Source: CADCWN01 sp046328475 (GTDB taxonomy: Bacteria > Chloroflexota > Chloroflexia > Thermomicrobiales > CADCWN01). From it: a DNA stretch of 64,000 nt. Made by a program: the position numbers and the translations under genes. Shown piece after piece: positions 25,008-32,068 of the stretch. The DNA lies in the NCBI GenBank assembly GCA_046328475.1, contig JAXLWN010000014.1, forward strand, positions 46,388 through 110,387, given 5' to 3'. The notes under the pieces were generated by a model. That model saw only the letters and a program-made list of their open reading frames with translations, searched no databases and was not told the origin of the DNA. How positions within the stretch are numbered: position 1 is the stretch's first letter; each line of letters opens with the position of its first letter.

Positions 25008-25231
25008 TGAACCGTCAAGACGCCGAGAAGGTCGCCAAGAACGCCAAGAACGAAGGAATAGACAAATCAAACCGCAGAGGACACAGAGGACACTGAGAAA
25101 CGAATGAGTTGGTCATCTCCGTGCAAAATCTCGTTACCTCTCCCTCGTCTCTGCGTCCTCTGCGTCCTCTGCGGTGATATCGTTCCCTCTTGGCGCTCTT
25201 GGCGCGCTTGGCGTCTCCTTGGCGTCTTGGC
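25008..25231. repeat. CCAAGA and GCAGAGGAC arrays with their inverses
   Basis: GCCAAGAACG units (25015-25050) and CAGAGGACAC units (25073-25096) are followed by CTCTGCGTC units (25147-25175) and CTTGGCGTC units (25188-25231). The block order is A, B, then B-inverse, A-inverse: a nested inverted arrangement between two convergent genes. Confidence 0.85.
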
Positions 25232-25246
25232 GGTTCATCGTCCCCT

Positions 25247-26053
25247 CTAACGCCCGCTAAACGTCGCTTTCCGCTTCTCCAGGAAGGCCTGGACCCCTTC
25301 CTTGTGGTCCTCGGTGCGCCCGGCGATCTCTTGCAGGTGCGCCTCGTAGTCGAGCCACTCGGGCAGGTCGGAGAGGATCGCGCGGTTGAACGCGCGCTTC
25401 GTCAGGCCGATCGCGCGGGTTGGCATCTCGGCCAACTGCTGCGCCAGGGCCTGCGTCGCCTCGCCGAGCTGGTCGGCCGGGACCACGCGGCTGACCAAGC
25501 CCAGCCGGTGCGCCTCGGCGGCGTCGATCCGGTCGCTGGTGAAGGCCAGATCGGCCGCGCGCCCGATCCCGACCAGCAGCGGCAGCATGTACGACATCCC
25601 GCCGTCCGGGATCAGCCCGATCCGCGAGAAGCCGGTGGTGAAGACCGCGTTGTCGGCCGCGATGCGAATGTCGCAGGCCAGCGCCAGCGAGAGCCCCACC
25701 CCCGCCGCCACCCCGTTGATGCTGGCGATGATCGGCTTCTCCAGCCCGCGCATCTGCGCCACCAACAGGTTGTAGGTATTCCGCAGATGGTCGCGGATCG
25801 AGTGCGCGCCCGGCGTCCGCTCGCGCTCCTTGAACGCGCCGAGATCCTGCCCCGCCGAGAAGCCGCGCCCGCTGCCCGCGAGCACGATGCAGCGCACCGC
25901 CGCATCCCGCTCCGCCTGCCGCAGCGCCTCGCGCAATTCCGCGCTCATCTGGTCATTGAAGGCGTTCAGCACCTCCGGGCGGTTGAACGTGACCGTCAGG
26001 ACCCCGCCCTCCCGCGCCGTCAGCATCGTGGCCTGCGCTGTGCTGTGGCTCAT
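25247..26053 (-). CDS. enoyl-CoA hydratase/isomerase
   Basis: A 268-residue crotonase-fold enzyme. The oxyanion-hole segments are GSGRGFSAGQDL and INGVAAGVGLSLALACDIR; the catalytic region has SRIGLIPDGGMSYMLP, where one acid is replaced (D rather than E at the first position), as in PaaG-type isomerases. It ends with AFLEKRKATFSGR. The ATG at 26053 has GGAGGTGAC upstream. The likely pathway is beta-oxidation or ring-opening of CoA esters, but the exact reaction is uncertain. It lies downstream of phaC, from which it is separated by a heptamer array. Confidence 0.82.
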   Translation of the reverse strand: MSHSTAQATMLTAREGGVLTVTFNRPEVLNAFNDQMSAELREALRQAERDAAVRCIVLAGSGRGFSAGQDLGAFKERERTPGAHSIRDHLRNTYNLLVAQMRGLEKPIIASINGVAAGVGLSLALACDIRIAADNAVFTTGFSRIGLIPDGGMSYMLPLLVGIGRAADLAFTSDRIDAAEAHRLGLVSRVVPADQLGEATQALAQQLAEMPTRAIGLTKRAFNRAILSDLPEWLDYEAHLQEIAGRTEDHKEGVQAFLEKRKATFSGR

Positions 26054-26061
26054 CGTCACCT

Positions 26062-26193
26062 CCAGTGCTGAGTGCCGAGTGCGTAACGAGTAACGAGTAA
26101 CGAGTAACGAGGGACGAGGGGATCTTTCTACCCGACTACCCGACCACCCGACTACCCGACTCGACTCAGCACTCAGCACTCAGCACTCAGCAC
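26062..26193. repeat. composite heptamer array, locus 2
   Basis: The block order is the same as at 20-171: GTGCTGA units, GTAACGA units, a GAGGG and TCTTTCT spacer, CCCGACTA units, and CAGCACT units. It lies between phaC and the enoyl-CoA hydratase gene, both on the minus strand. The phaC stop codon TAG is joined directly to the first TGCTGAG unit. Confidence 0.88.
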
Positions 26194-27287
26194 TACTTCG
26201 ACCGTCCCGACAGCCACTCGTTGATCTGCGGCCAGACGCGCTTCTGCGCGCCGCTGCCGGCCATCATGCCGATGTGGCCGCCGGGGATCTTGAGCAGCGT
26301 CTTGTCCTCGCTGCCGAACCGGTCCATCACCCCCTCCGACTGGCAGGGCGGCGTGATGTGGTCCGAGAGCGCGATCAGGTTCAGCAGGTCGGCCCGGACG
26401 TTGCCGAGGCTCACCGGCTCGCCGCGCAGCCGCAGCGTCCCCTCCACCAGCGCGTTGTTGCGGTAGAAGTCGGTGATCAACTGGCGGAAGGCACCGCCCG
26501 CCATCGGGATCAGGTCGGAGACCCAGGTGTTCATCGCGTGCCACGACTCCACGATGCGCGGGTCGCCGAGGTTGTCCCAGAGATTCAGGTAGCTGCCGAC
26601 ATAATTCTCGACCGGCTTCAGCGCCTTCGCGCCGTAGTCGATCAACTCCCCAGGCATGTTGCCGAAGGTCGCGGTCAGCTTATTCGGATCGAAGCCCGCG
26701 TCGGTCACCTGACGGATGAAGCCCCCGGCCTCCTTATCGGTGAAATCGAGCGGCGCGGTCAGCAGGATCAGGTTGCGCAGGCCGTCGTCCGGGCGCAACG
26801 CCGCGTAGAGCGTCGAGATCAGCGCGCCGAGGCACCAGCCGAGCAGGGAGAACTCGCTCGACCCCGAGACCGCCTTCACCTTGCGGATGGCGCGCGGCAG
26901 ATATTCGAGCGCGTAATCGTCGAACTTCAGGTTCACGTCGTCCGGCCCCGGCGAACCCCAATCGAGCAGGTAGACATCGTAGCCCTGCTTCACCATGTAC
27001 TCGACGAAGCTGTTGCCGGGGCGCAGATCGAGCACGTAGGGCCGGTTCATGATCGCGAAGACGAGCAGCAGCGGCACCGGGTGGCGCTGCGCCTCCGGCA
27101 CAACCGGCGTGTAGCGGTAGAGCTTGGCCTTGTTCAGTGTCCAGATCGTCTGCTTCGGCGTCTGCGCGACGTTGGCCGACTTGCTCGTCGTCACGCGCAT
27201 GAACGTCTTCAGCCGCTCTTCCATCGCCTTAAAATCGCCCTGCGCGGCGGCGCTCAGCGGGTCCTTCGTCGTCTGCGGCGCGGACAT
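26193..27287 (-). CDS. phaC: class III-type polyhydroxyalkanoate synthase subunit PhaC
   Basis: A 364-residue PHA synthase, which polymerises (R)-3-hydroxyacyl-CoA into storage polyester. The catalytic Cys152 is in the lipase-like box GWCLGA, Asp309 is in LSDHITPP and His338 in PGGHIGMM. The length (about 360) fits class III/IV enzymes that need a partner subunit. Its start codon shares one base with the stop of the upstream phaE-like gene, so the subunits are coupled. No phaA or phaB is in the window. Confidence 0.92.
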   Translation of the reverse strand: MSAPQTTKDPLSAAAQGDFKAMEERLKTFMRVTTSKSANVAQTPKQTIWTLNKAKLYRYTPVVPEAQRHPVPLLLVFAIMNRPYVLDLRPGNSFVEYMVKQGYDVYLLDWGSPGPDDVNLKFDDYALEYLPRAIRKVKAVSGSSEFSLLGWCLGALISTLYAALRPDDGLRNLILLTAPLDFTDKEAGGFIRQVTDAGFDPNKLTATFGNMPGELIDYGAKALKPVENYVGSYLNLWDNLGDPRIVESWHAMNTWVSDLIPMAGGAFRQLITDFYRNNALVEGTLRLRGEPVSLGNVRADLLNLIALSDHITPPCQSEGVMDRFGSEDKTLLKIPGGHIGMMAGSGAQKRVWPQINEWLSGRSK

Positions 27288-27649
27288 CACGCCCCCTCCC
27301 CTCGCTGCGCCTTCAGCGCGGCCAGGATCTCGTCCAACTTGGCGTCGAGGTCGTCCAGGCGCAGCTCGATGTTCGTCATCCGCTCCGACAGCCCGGTCAC
27401 CTCCGCGCGCGTCGGCATGTTCAGCATCGTCAGCGTGCGCGCCATCGTCGTCTCCAGCGTGCGCTGGAACGGCTGCGACATGGTGAGATATTGATCGAGG
27501 GCCGCGCTTGTCGCCTGGGTGTACTGCTCCGAGTTGACGAATTCGAGCATCGCCTTCGACCAGGAATCCATGTTCGCGTCGCGCATCTGCTTCCAGGCAC
27601 CGAACGGATCGAACGGGTTCGGGGCTTCCTGCCGAGACTGGCCGCTCAT
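27287..27649 (-). CDS. phaE: PHA synthase partner subunit, PhaE/PhaR-like
   Basis: A 120-residue helical protein. It opens with PFDPFGAWKQMRDANMDSWSKAMLEFV and closes with a predicted coiled coil, TNIELRLDDLDAKLDEILAAL. This fits the partner subunits of class III/IV PHA synthases, but it is far shorter than PhaE (about 350 residues) and shorter than PhaR. The ATG at 27649 is preferred, with AGGAGG seven bases upstream; an in-frame GTG six bases earlier is too close. It is first in the operon with phaC, behind a TATAAT box at 27715-27720. Confidence 0.8.
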   Translation of the reverse strand: MSGQSRQEAPNPFDPFGAWKQMRDANMDSWSKAMLEFVNSEQYTQATSAALDQYLTMSQPFQRTLETTMARTLTMLNMPTRAEVTGLSERMTNIELRLDDLDAKLDEILAALKAQRGEGA

Positions 27650-27714
27650 GCCCACGCCTCCTTCCCGGGTTGCGATGTTTCGGCGATTTCGAGTATCGCG
27701 AAGTTCCTGCCCAG

Positions 27715-27720
27715 ATTATA
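27715..27720 (-). promoter_or_regulatory. -10 element for phaE-phaC
   Basis: A perfect TATAAT on the minus strand, 66 bp before phaE. No strong -35 box is seen. Confidence 0.45.
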
Positions 27721-27767
27721 CTCTGCCACCCCGAACGCAATAGCATCACCGAGGCCCAGGGCCAGAT

Positions 27768-28184
27768 TCATGGCTCCAGGCGGGTAATGTGTGCGATCCT
27801 GTCGAAACCGCGATCAAACGAATAGATCTCACGCGCACCTGCGCGCTGAGCATGGGCCACCAAGAGACAATCTCCGAAGTTCAGCGCCGGGGTGCGAGTA
27901 TAGAGGGCGAGCGCGCTGAGAATCGTGCGCCGATTTTGCACGCGGAGATGCCGAAGGGCGAGAAGCGGTGAAAGGAGGGCCTGAATCTTCGGTCGCGGCA
28001 GGTGATACAGGCGGGGGGAAGAGAGCACGAAGACCACTTCGGCGACCACACTCTCCGTAACTCGCAGCATCAACTCCCCGCGCTGAACGCGCTCGAGCAG
28101 TGCATGCGCTCGTGCCTGGTGATCGAGATGATCTCCCGTCAGGAAACGGATGAGGACATTAGCGTCCAGGTGTGGTGTGCTCAT
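27768..28184 (-). CDS. vapC: VapC toxin, PIN domain
   Basis: A 138-residue PIN-domain nuclease. The conserved acids are in PHLDANVLIRFLTGD (D near 7), ESVVAEVVFVL (E), NFGDCLLVAHA (D) and YSFDRGFDRI (D). It would cleave RNA and be neutralised by the upstream AbrB-type antitoxin. The ATG at 28184 shares one base with the antitoxin stop. Confidence 0.85.
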   Translation of the reverse strand: MSTPHLDANVLIRFLTGDHLDHQARAHALLERVQRGELMLRVTESVVAEVVFVLSSPRLYHLPRPKIQALLSPLLALRHLRVQNRRTILSALALYTRTPALNFGDCLLVAHAQRAGAREIYSFDRGFDRIAHITRLEP

Positions 28185-28468
28185 CAGATGGGGTCGGTCA
28201 TGGCGAGCGAATGGCGATACTCTTCTGCGCATTCCTCGGCGACGATAGTCGCGATCTCCTCATCGGTGAACGGTTGCGGGAGTGTCCCGGCCGCCCCGCG
28301 CAACTGGCGCAAGTCCAGCTCGTGTGGCGATCGGACGGTGACCGTGCCGGAATCCTCGATGACAAATGCAACCTGCTCGTGAGCGCCAATACCCAGATGC
28401 TCGCGCACCTCGATCGGGAGAATTAGTTGGCCCTTGCTCGTGAGTGTTGCGACAAGTTCTTTCCTCAT
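28184..28468 (-). CDS. vapB: VapB antitoxin, AbrB/SpoVT type
   Basis: A 94-residue antitoxin with an N-terminal swapped-hairpin DNA-binding domain (ELVATLTSKGQLILPIEVREHLGI) and an acidic C-terminal toxin-binding part (FTDEEIATIVAEECAEEYRHSL). GGAGGGG precedes the ATG at 28468. It probably represses its own promoter, whose TATAAT is at 28515-28520. Confidence 0.85.
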   Translation of the reverse strand: MRKELVATLTSKGQLILPIEVREHLGIGAHEQVAFVIEDSGTVTVRSPHELDLRQLRGAAGTLPQPFTDEEIATIVAEECAEEYRHSLAMTDPI

Positions 28469-28514
28469 CGCCCCTCCGTCCTTGGCGAGTGACACAATTC
28501 GATACTTCTGGCAA

Positions 28515-28520
28515 ATTATA
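28515..28520 (-). promoter_or_regulatory. -10 element for vapBC
   Basis: A perfect TATAAT on the minus strand, 47 bp before vapB. It lies just beyond the C-terminal codons of the upstream membrane-protein gene. Confidence 0.45.
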
Positions 28521-29283
28521 CCCCGCCCATCAGCCCCGTTTGGGAACATGGCAAAGTGCAGGGCGGAGAGTGCAGCGACTCCCCGCTCTGGCGTTGGGAT
28601 ACCCCTCTCACGGTGTTGTGCCGACCGCATACCGGCCCCTCGCAGGATGAGGCGCGGGGTGCCCTGCCGGGTAGCTCTGGCTCCGCGACACTTGCGCTCG
28701 ATGACTTCGGCCCATCGCGACGCGCCTGGAAGGCATGCAGCAGCGTCGGGACCGGCGTTTGCCACCCGGGCAGGGCCAGCGTGATGGCGACATTCTCCGC
28801 GTGCGCCAGCGTCGCGGCCAGCAGCGCGAGCCGGAATGGTCGCGACCCGTCACCCCAGCGGAAGAGCGTCGGGACCGACAAACCGAGCGCCCCGGCCGTG
28901 AGCTTGAAGGACCAGGCGTGGTAGCGCGGCAATTGGCCGAAGCGCGCCACGCCCGCCGCGAAGTCGATCAGGTGCGCCGCCAGGAGCGCCGCCAGCGGTC
29001 CGGCCTGCGCGCGTACCACGCCCGGCCGCAGGCGCAGGACGCACCAGGGCACGGAAAGGTAGATCACCGCATCGACCGCGCCATCCCAGCGTCGCTGGCG
29101 TATTAACGCTGCTGGCGGGCTGATGTGCCTGGCCAGCACGCCGTCGGCGATATCGAGCGCCAGCTCGGCGAGCAGCCCGGCGCAGAACAGCCGCTCGCGG
29201 CGTCGCCACGCGAGCCGCCACAGCGCCGGGGCGAGCGCGAGCCGGGCGACGGTGAGGAGCAGCGGAACATCCGGGGCCTTCAT
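28516..29283 (-). CDS. CDP-alcohol phosphatidyltransferase-like membrane protein
   Basis: A 255-residue membrane protein with about five hydrophobic segments. DIADGVLARH and RRWDGAVDAV resemble the D-x2-DG-x2-AR...G-x3-D-x3-D signature of CDP-alcohol phosphatidyltransferases, but the spacing is longer and the central G is not clear. It may use a CDP-linked substrate in lipid synthesis, or be a diverged relative. The last 60 residues are hydrophilic, Ser- and Arg-rich and not family-like, so the true stop may have been lost. It is coupled (ATGA) to a 59-residue membrane peptide. Confidence 0.6.
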   Translation of the reverse strand: MKAPDVPLLLTVARLALAPALWRLAWRRRERLFCAGLLAELALDIADGVLARHISPPAALIRQRRWDGAVDAVIYLSVPWCVLRLRPGVVRAQAGPLAALLAAHLIDFAAGVARFGQLPRYHAWSFKLTAGALGLSVPTLFRWGDGSRPFRLALLAATLAHAENVAITLALPGWQTPVPTLLHAFQARRDGPKSSSASVAEPELPGRAPRASSCEGPVCGRHNTVRGVSQRQSGESLHSPPCTLPCSQTGLMGGV

Positions 29284-29459
29284 CGCCGCAGCCTCCGCCA
29301 GATCGCCGCGCCGCCGCGCGCGACGAAGATGGCGATCGCCGCGACGAGCCCCGCCTTGAGTAGCAACCCGACGCTGAGAATCGCCACCGTCCGGAGCGCC
29401 TCGCCGCGCGTCAGCGTCTCGGGATCGTTGGCGGACGGACTGACGGTGATCTCCACCAT
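29280..29459 (-). CDS. 59-residue single-span membrane peptide
   Basis: The ATG at 29459 follows AAAGGGA by about ten bases. Residues 1-20 are polar (VEITVSPSANDPETLTRGEA), residues 21-47 are hydrophobic (LRTVAILSVGLLLKAGLVAA and on), and the end is RRLRR. Its TGA overlaps the ATG of the CDP-alcohol transferase-like gene by four bases, which is the main support that it is real. The function is unknown; it could be a partner of the downstream membrane enzyme. Confidence 0.6.
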   Translation of the reverse strand: MVEITVSPSANDPETLTRGEALRTVAILSVGLLLKAGLVAAIAIFVARGGAAIWRRLRR

Positions 29460-29554
29460 GGCCGATCCCTTTCCGTCCAGCTTCTACGGCAAGGTTATGC
29501 GAGGGCTACCGGCGATAGCCCATCCACCCACGCTCCGCGGTCAATTGGCACACA

Positions 29555-30165
29555 AGGCCATCTCCGAGCGATGAGCCGATTGTGAGAGATGCTTGTCACA
29601 GGCGGGGCGTGCCGGTCGGCATGCTCCGGTGCGACAGGGCGGTGGCACGCGCACGCTAGGCCTGCGAATCCGTGGGTTCGACCTTCTGACACGGGCCGGA
29701 CCGGCGCGGGCGCAAGTGTTTCGCGGTTGCGCGGGGGCCAGGGCCTGCTGGTGAAGCGTCGTTGCCGCACTACGTAAGGCTTGAAGCCGAACGCAACGCT
29801 TCCGTGAAGGCTGGGGGTGGTGCAACGACCCTCTGGTTGCGGCGCGTCGCTCTTCAGGTGAACCAACGTTTCGGGCGATCGCTCGGACGATGCCCGCCCA
29901 TCGTGACCCACCCAGGTCATATGCATAGGCCCCGGGATATGACCTTGACGCCCGCGCATCGGTTCGTCCTGGCTTCGCGCTAAGCCCTCATACTCGCGTG
30001 GGTCAATCGACTGAATCAGGATCATCTCCCACGGCGATGAAGCCGTTCGCGAAAGGTGCTTGTCACCAGCGGGGCAATGCTGGTCGGTATGTTCCCCTGC
30101 GCGCCGATTGGTGGCGCTCGTCGAGGGCGACCCACCACCGGTGAGCCGGTGGTGGGTCGTGTTTC
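29555..30165 (+). ncRNA. candidate large structured RNA region with an internal duplication
   Basis: No protein-like ORF covers this 600 bp. A motif of about 90 nt occurs twice (29560-29650 and 30024-30115), sharing TGCTTGTCAC, CGGGGC, GGTCGG and TGGC words with differences between them; in one hairpin GGC/GCC is replaced by AGC/GCT, a paired change. Between them are a long stem (29753-29765 with 29793-29802), a GCAAC/GTTGC hairpin (29822-29840) and a perfect GGTCATAT/ATATGACC hairpin (29915-29944). Copy 2 ends in a 14-bp hairpin and GTGTTT. The strand is inferred from that terminator. Confidence 0.4.
30128..30164 (+). terminator. 14-bp hairpin with short U tract
   Basis: Arms CGACCCACCACCGG and CCGGTGGTGGGTCG enclose TGAG and are followed by TGTTT. 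It may end the structured RNA, or act after the convergent VOC gene. Confidence 0.6.
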
Positions 30166-30185
30166 GCGGCGTGGATTGCTGCGGG

Positions 30186-30572
30186 CTAGTCGGCCACGCC
30201 GTAGGGTCGCGTGATCACTTCCAGCCCGTGCCCCGCCGGGTCGTGGAAGTAGACGCCGCGCCCGCCGTGGTTGGTGTTGATCTGGCCGGGCAGCGTCCAC
30301 CGGGGATCGGCCGCGTGCTCGATCCCGGCGGCGAGGAGTCGCTCGTAGATCGCGTCGAAGCTGGCGTCGTCAACCAGGAAGGCGTAGTGCTGCATCTGGA
30401 TCTCGGCGACATTCGGCTCGGCGAACTGGACAAAGACGCCCTGGTCGAGCGCCACGATCAGAAACGGCCCCCAGGCGGTCGGCTCCGGTAGCCCGAACAG
30501 GTGGGTGAAAAACGCCGCCGATGCGTGCTTGTCCCGCGCCGCGATGATCGTGTGATTGAACGCGATTGCCAT
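30186..30572 (-). CDS. VOC family protein
   Basis: A 128-residue glyoxalase-fold protein. AFNHTIIAARDKHASAAFFTHLFGL is the first module, QMQHYAFLVDDASFDAIYERL the second, and it ends in GVYFHDPAGHGLEVITRPYG. His and Glu in metal-ligand positions (H7, H63, E119 region) are compatible with a metal-dependent dioxygenase or lyase. The ATG at 30572 is chosen because the family homology starts there. Exact activity unknown. Confidence 0.8.
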   Translation of the reverse strand: MAIAFNHTIIAARDKHASAAFFTHLFGLPEPTAWGPFLIVALDQGVFVQFAEPNVAEIQMQHYAFLVDDASFDAIYERLLAAGIEHAADPRWTLPGQINTNHGGRGVYFHDPAGHGLEVITRPYGVAD

Positions 30573-30683
30573 GCCGAACCCCTCGGGGTTGCGCGCCTCC
30601 ATGCCCGGCGCAAGACGCCCCCGGCACGCGACGCTTGCCCGCAAGCCTACCCCGCCCCTCACCCTCAGGCAAGCCAATCGCCC

Positions 30684-30725
30684 ACGAACGCACTGACTCA
30701 CAGACGCACTGACCCACGGACACAC
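30684..30725. repeat. CGCACTGACTCACAGA array
   Basis: Three imperfect units of about 16 bp, built from CACTGAC and CACAGAC words. It lies upstream of rseP. Confidence 0.6.
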
Positions 30726-30791
30726 AAAGACCCGACCAATAGGCTACGAAACATCCCCGCCCCGCCGAACGTCGTAACAAGGGGTGTATGC

Positions 30792-30797
30792 TATACT
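30792..30797 (+). promoter_or_regulatory. -10 element upstream of rseP
   Basis: TATACT follows GTATGC. No -35 box is convincing. If used, transcription would start near 30804. Confidence 0.35.
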
Positions 30798-30864
30798 TTC
30801 GGTAGTGATGCGGTCCCGCCAGGCGCAGCCACGCGACGGTTGGACGAAGAAACGAGTAACGCGA

Positions 30865-31950
30865 ATGCTGCTTAATTCCCTCTGGATTGTCCCGATCCTC
30901 GGTCTGCTCATCCTCGTCCACGAACTCGGCCACTTCTTCGCGGCGCGCATGGTCGGTATCCGCGTCGAGGAGTTCGGCCTGGGCTTGCCGCCGCGTCTCT
31001 ACGGCTACCAGGCCAAGAGCGGCGTGATCTACTCGCTCAACTGGATCCCCTTCGGCGGCTTCGTCAAGATGTACGGGCAGGACGACCTGCGCGTGGATGG
31101 CGGCGCGGCCTACGGCGAAGATTCGTTCATCTCCAAGACGCCGCTCCAGCGCGCCTTCGTGCTCGTCGCCGGCGTGATCATGAACCTGCTGCTCGCGCTG
31201 CTGATCTTCACGATCGTCGCGGTGGGGCACGGTCGCGGCGTGACCGAAGTCTCGATCGGGCAGGTCGTCGCCGATTCTCCGGCCGCCGCCGCCGGGTGGC
31301 AGCCGAACGACAAGCTGATCAGCGTCGCGGGCGAGCCGGTGAAGAGCCTGAACCAGTTGCGCGACCTGATCGAGCAGTATGCCGGGCGCGAGATGCCGGT
31401 TGTTCTTGATCGCGGCGGTCAGCAAGTCTCCACGGTTGTCATTCCGCGCCAGAACCCGCCCGAAGGGCAGGGGCGCACCGGCGTCACCCTCCAGAGCAAC
31501 ACCACGCGCTACCAGCGCGTCCCGATCTGGCGCGCACCGGTCGAGGGCGTCAAGCTCGCCTGGGAGACCTTCACGCTCCAGATCCAGGGCCTGCGGCAGC
31601 TGATCGCCGGGCAATTCAAGCCGAGCGACCTCGCCGGGCCGATCGGCATGGGCCAGCTCACCGGCGAGATCGTCCAGCGCAGCACCATCCCGCTCTGGGT
31701 CACCCTGGCGAATCTGGCGGGCTTCCTCTCGCTCAATCTCTTCATCCTCAACCTGCTGCCCTTCCCCGCGCTCGACGGCGGGCGGCTCGTCTTCGTCATC
31801 CTGGAGATGCTGCGCGGCGGTCGCAAGATCGCCCCGGAGCGCGAGGGGATGGTCCACTTCGTCGGCCTGATGGTCCTGCTCACGCTCATGTTCGTGATCG
31901 GCTTCTCCGACATCATGCGCCTCGTGCGCGGCGATTCGTTCATCCCGTAG
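30865..31950 (+). CDS. rseP: RseP-type site-2 protease
   Basis: A 361-residue intramembrane zinc protease that cuts membrane-anchored regulatory proteins. HELGH is at residues 19-23 in the first membrane segment; the second zinc region LLPFPALDGGRL is near the C-terminus. One PDZ domain lies between (VVADSPAAAAGWQPNDKLISVAGEPV). At least four membrane segments are seen. Start codons at 30808 and 30865 are both possible; I took 30865 because the homology begins there. The next gene is ispG, a common bacterial pairing, usually with dxr, which is absent here. Confidence 0.88.
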   Translation: MLLNSLWIVPILGLLILVHELGHFFAARMVGIRVEEFGLGLPPRLYGYQAKSGVIYSLNWIPFGGFVKMYGQDDLRVDGGAAYGEDSFISKTPLQRAFVLVAGVIMNLLLALLIFTIVAVGHGRGVTEVSIGQVVADSPAAAAGWQPNDKLISVAGEPVKSLNQLRDLIEQYAGREMPVVLDRGGQQVSTVVIPRQNPPEGQGRTGVTLQSNTTRYQRVPIWRAPVEGVKLAWETFTLQIQGLRQLIAGQFKPSDLAGPIGMGQLTGEIVQRSTIPLWVTLANLAGFLSLNLFILNLLPFPALDGGRLVFVILEMLRGGRKIAPEREGMVHFVGLMVLLTLMFVIGFSDIMRLVRGDSFIP

Positions 31951-31954
31951 GCGA

Positions 31955-32058
31955 GTTCGAAGGTTTGAAGGTTGGCATGTTCAAAGGTTCGGGTGTGCAT
32001 GTCCCGACGCTGAACGCCAAACCTTCGAACCTTCGAACTTTTGAACCTTCAAACCGTT
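31955..32058. repeat. GGTTTGAAGG arrays, inverted pair
   Basis: GTTCGAAGGTTTGAAGG units (31955-31990) are answered by CCTTCGAACCTTCGAAC units (32022-32056) before the ispG start. The array lies inside the probable rseP-ispG operon. Confidence 0.8.
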
Positions 32059-32068
32059 AAGGAGCCCC

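Noticed and set aside
29660..29690. GGGTTCGAC resembling a tRNA T-loop
   Set aside because: The T stem does not pair and no acceptor or anticodon arm can be built around it.
29495..30025. 176-codon minus-strand ORF in the structure-rich region
   Set aside because: Its start has no RBS, its composition is unlike neighbours and it covers several hairpins; the repeat of the motif in it is explained better at RNA or DNA level.
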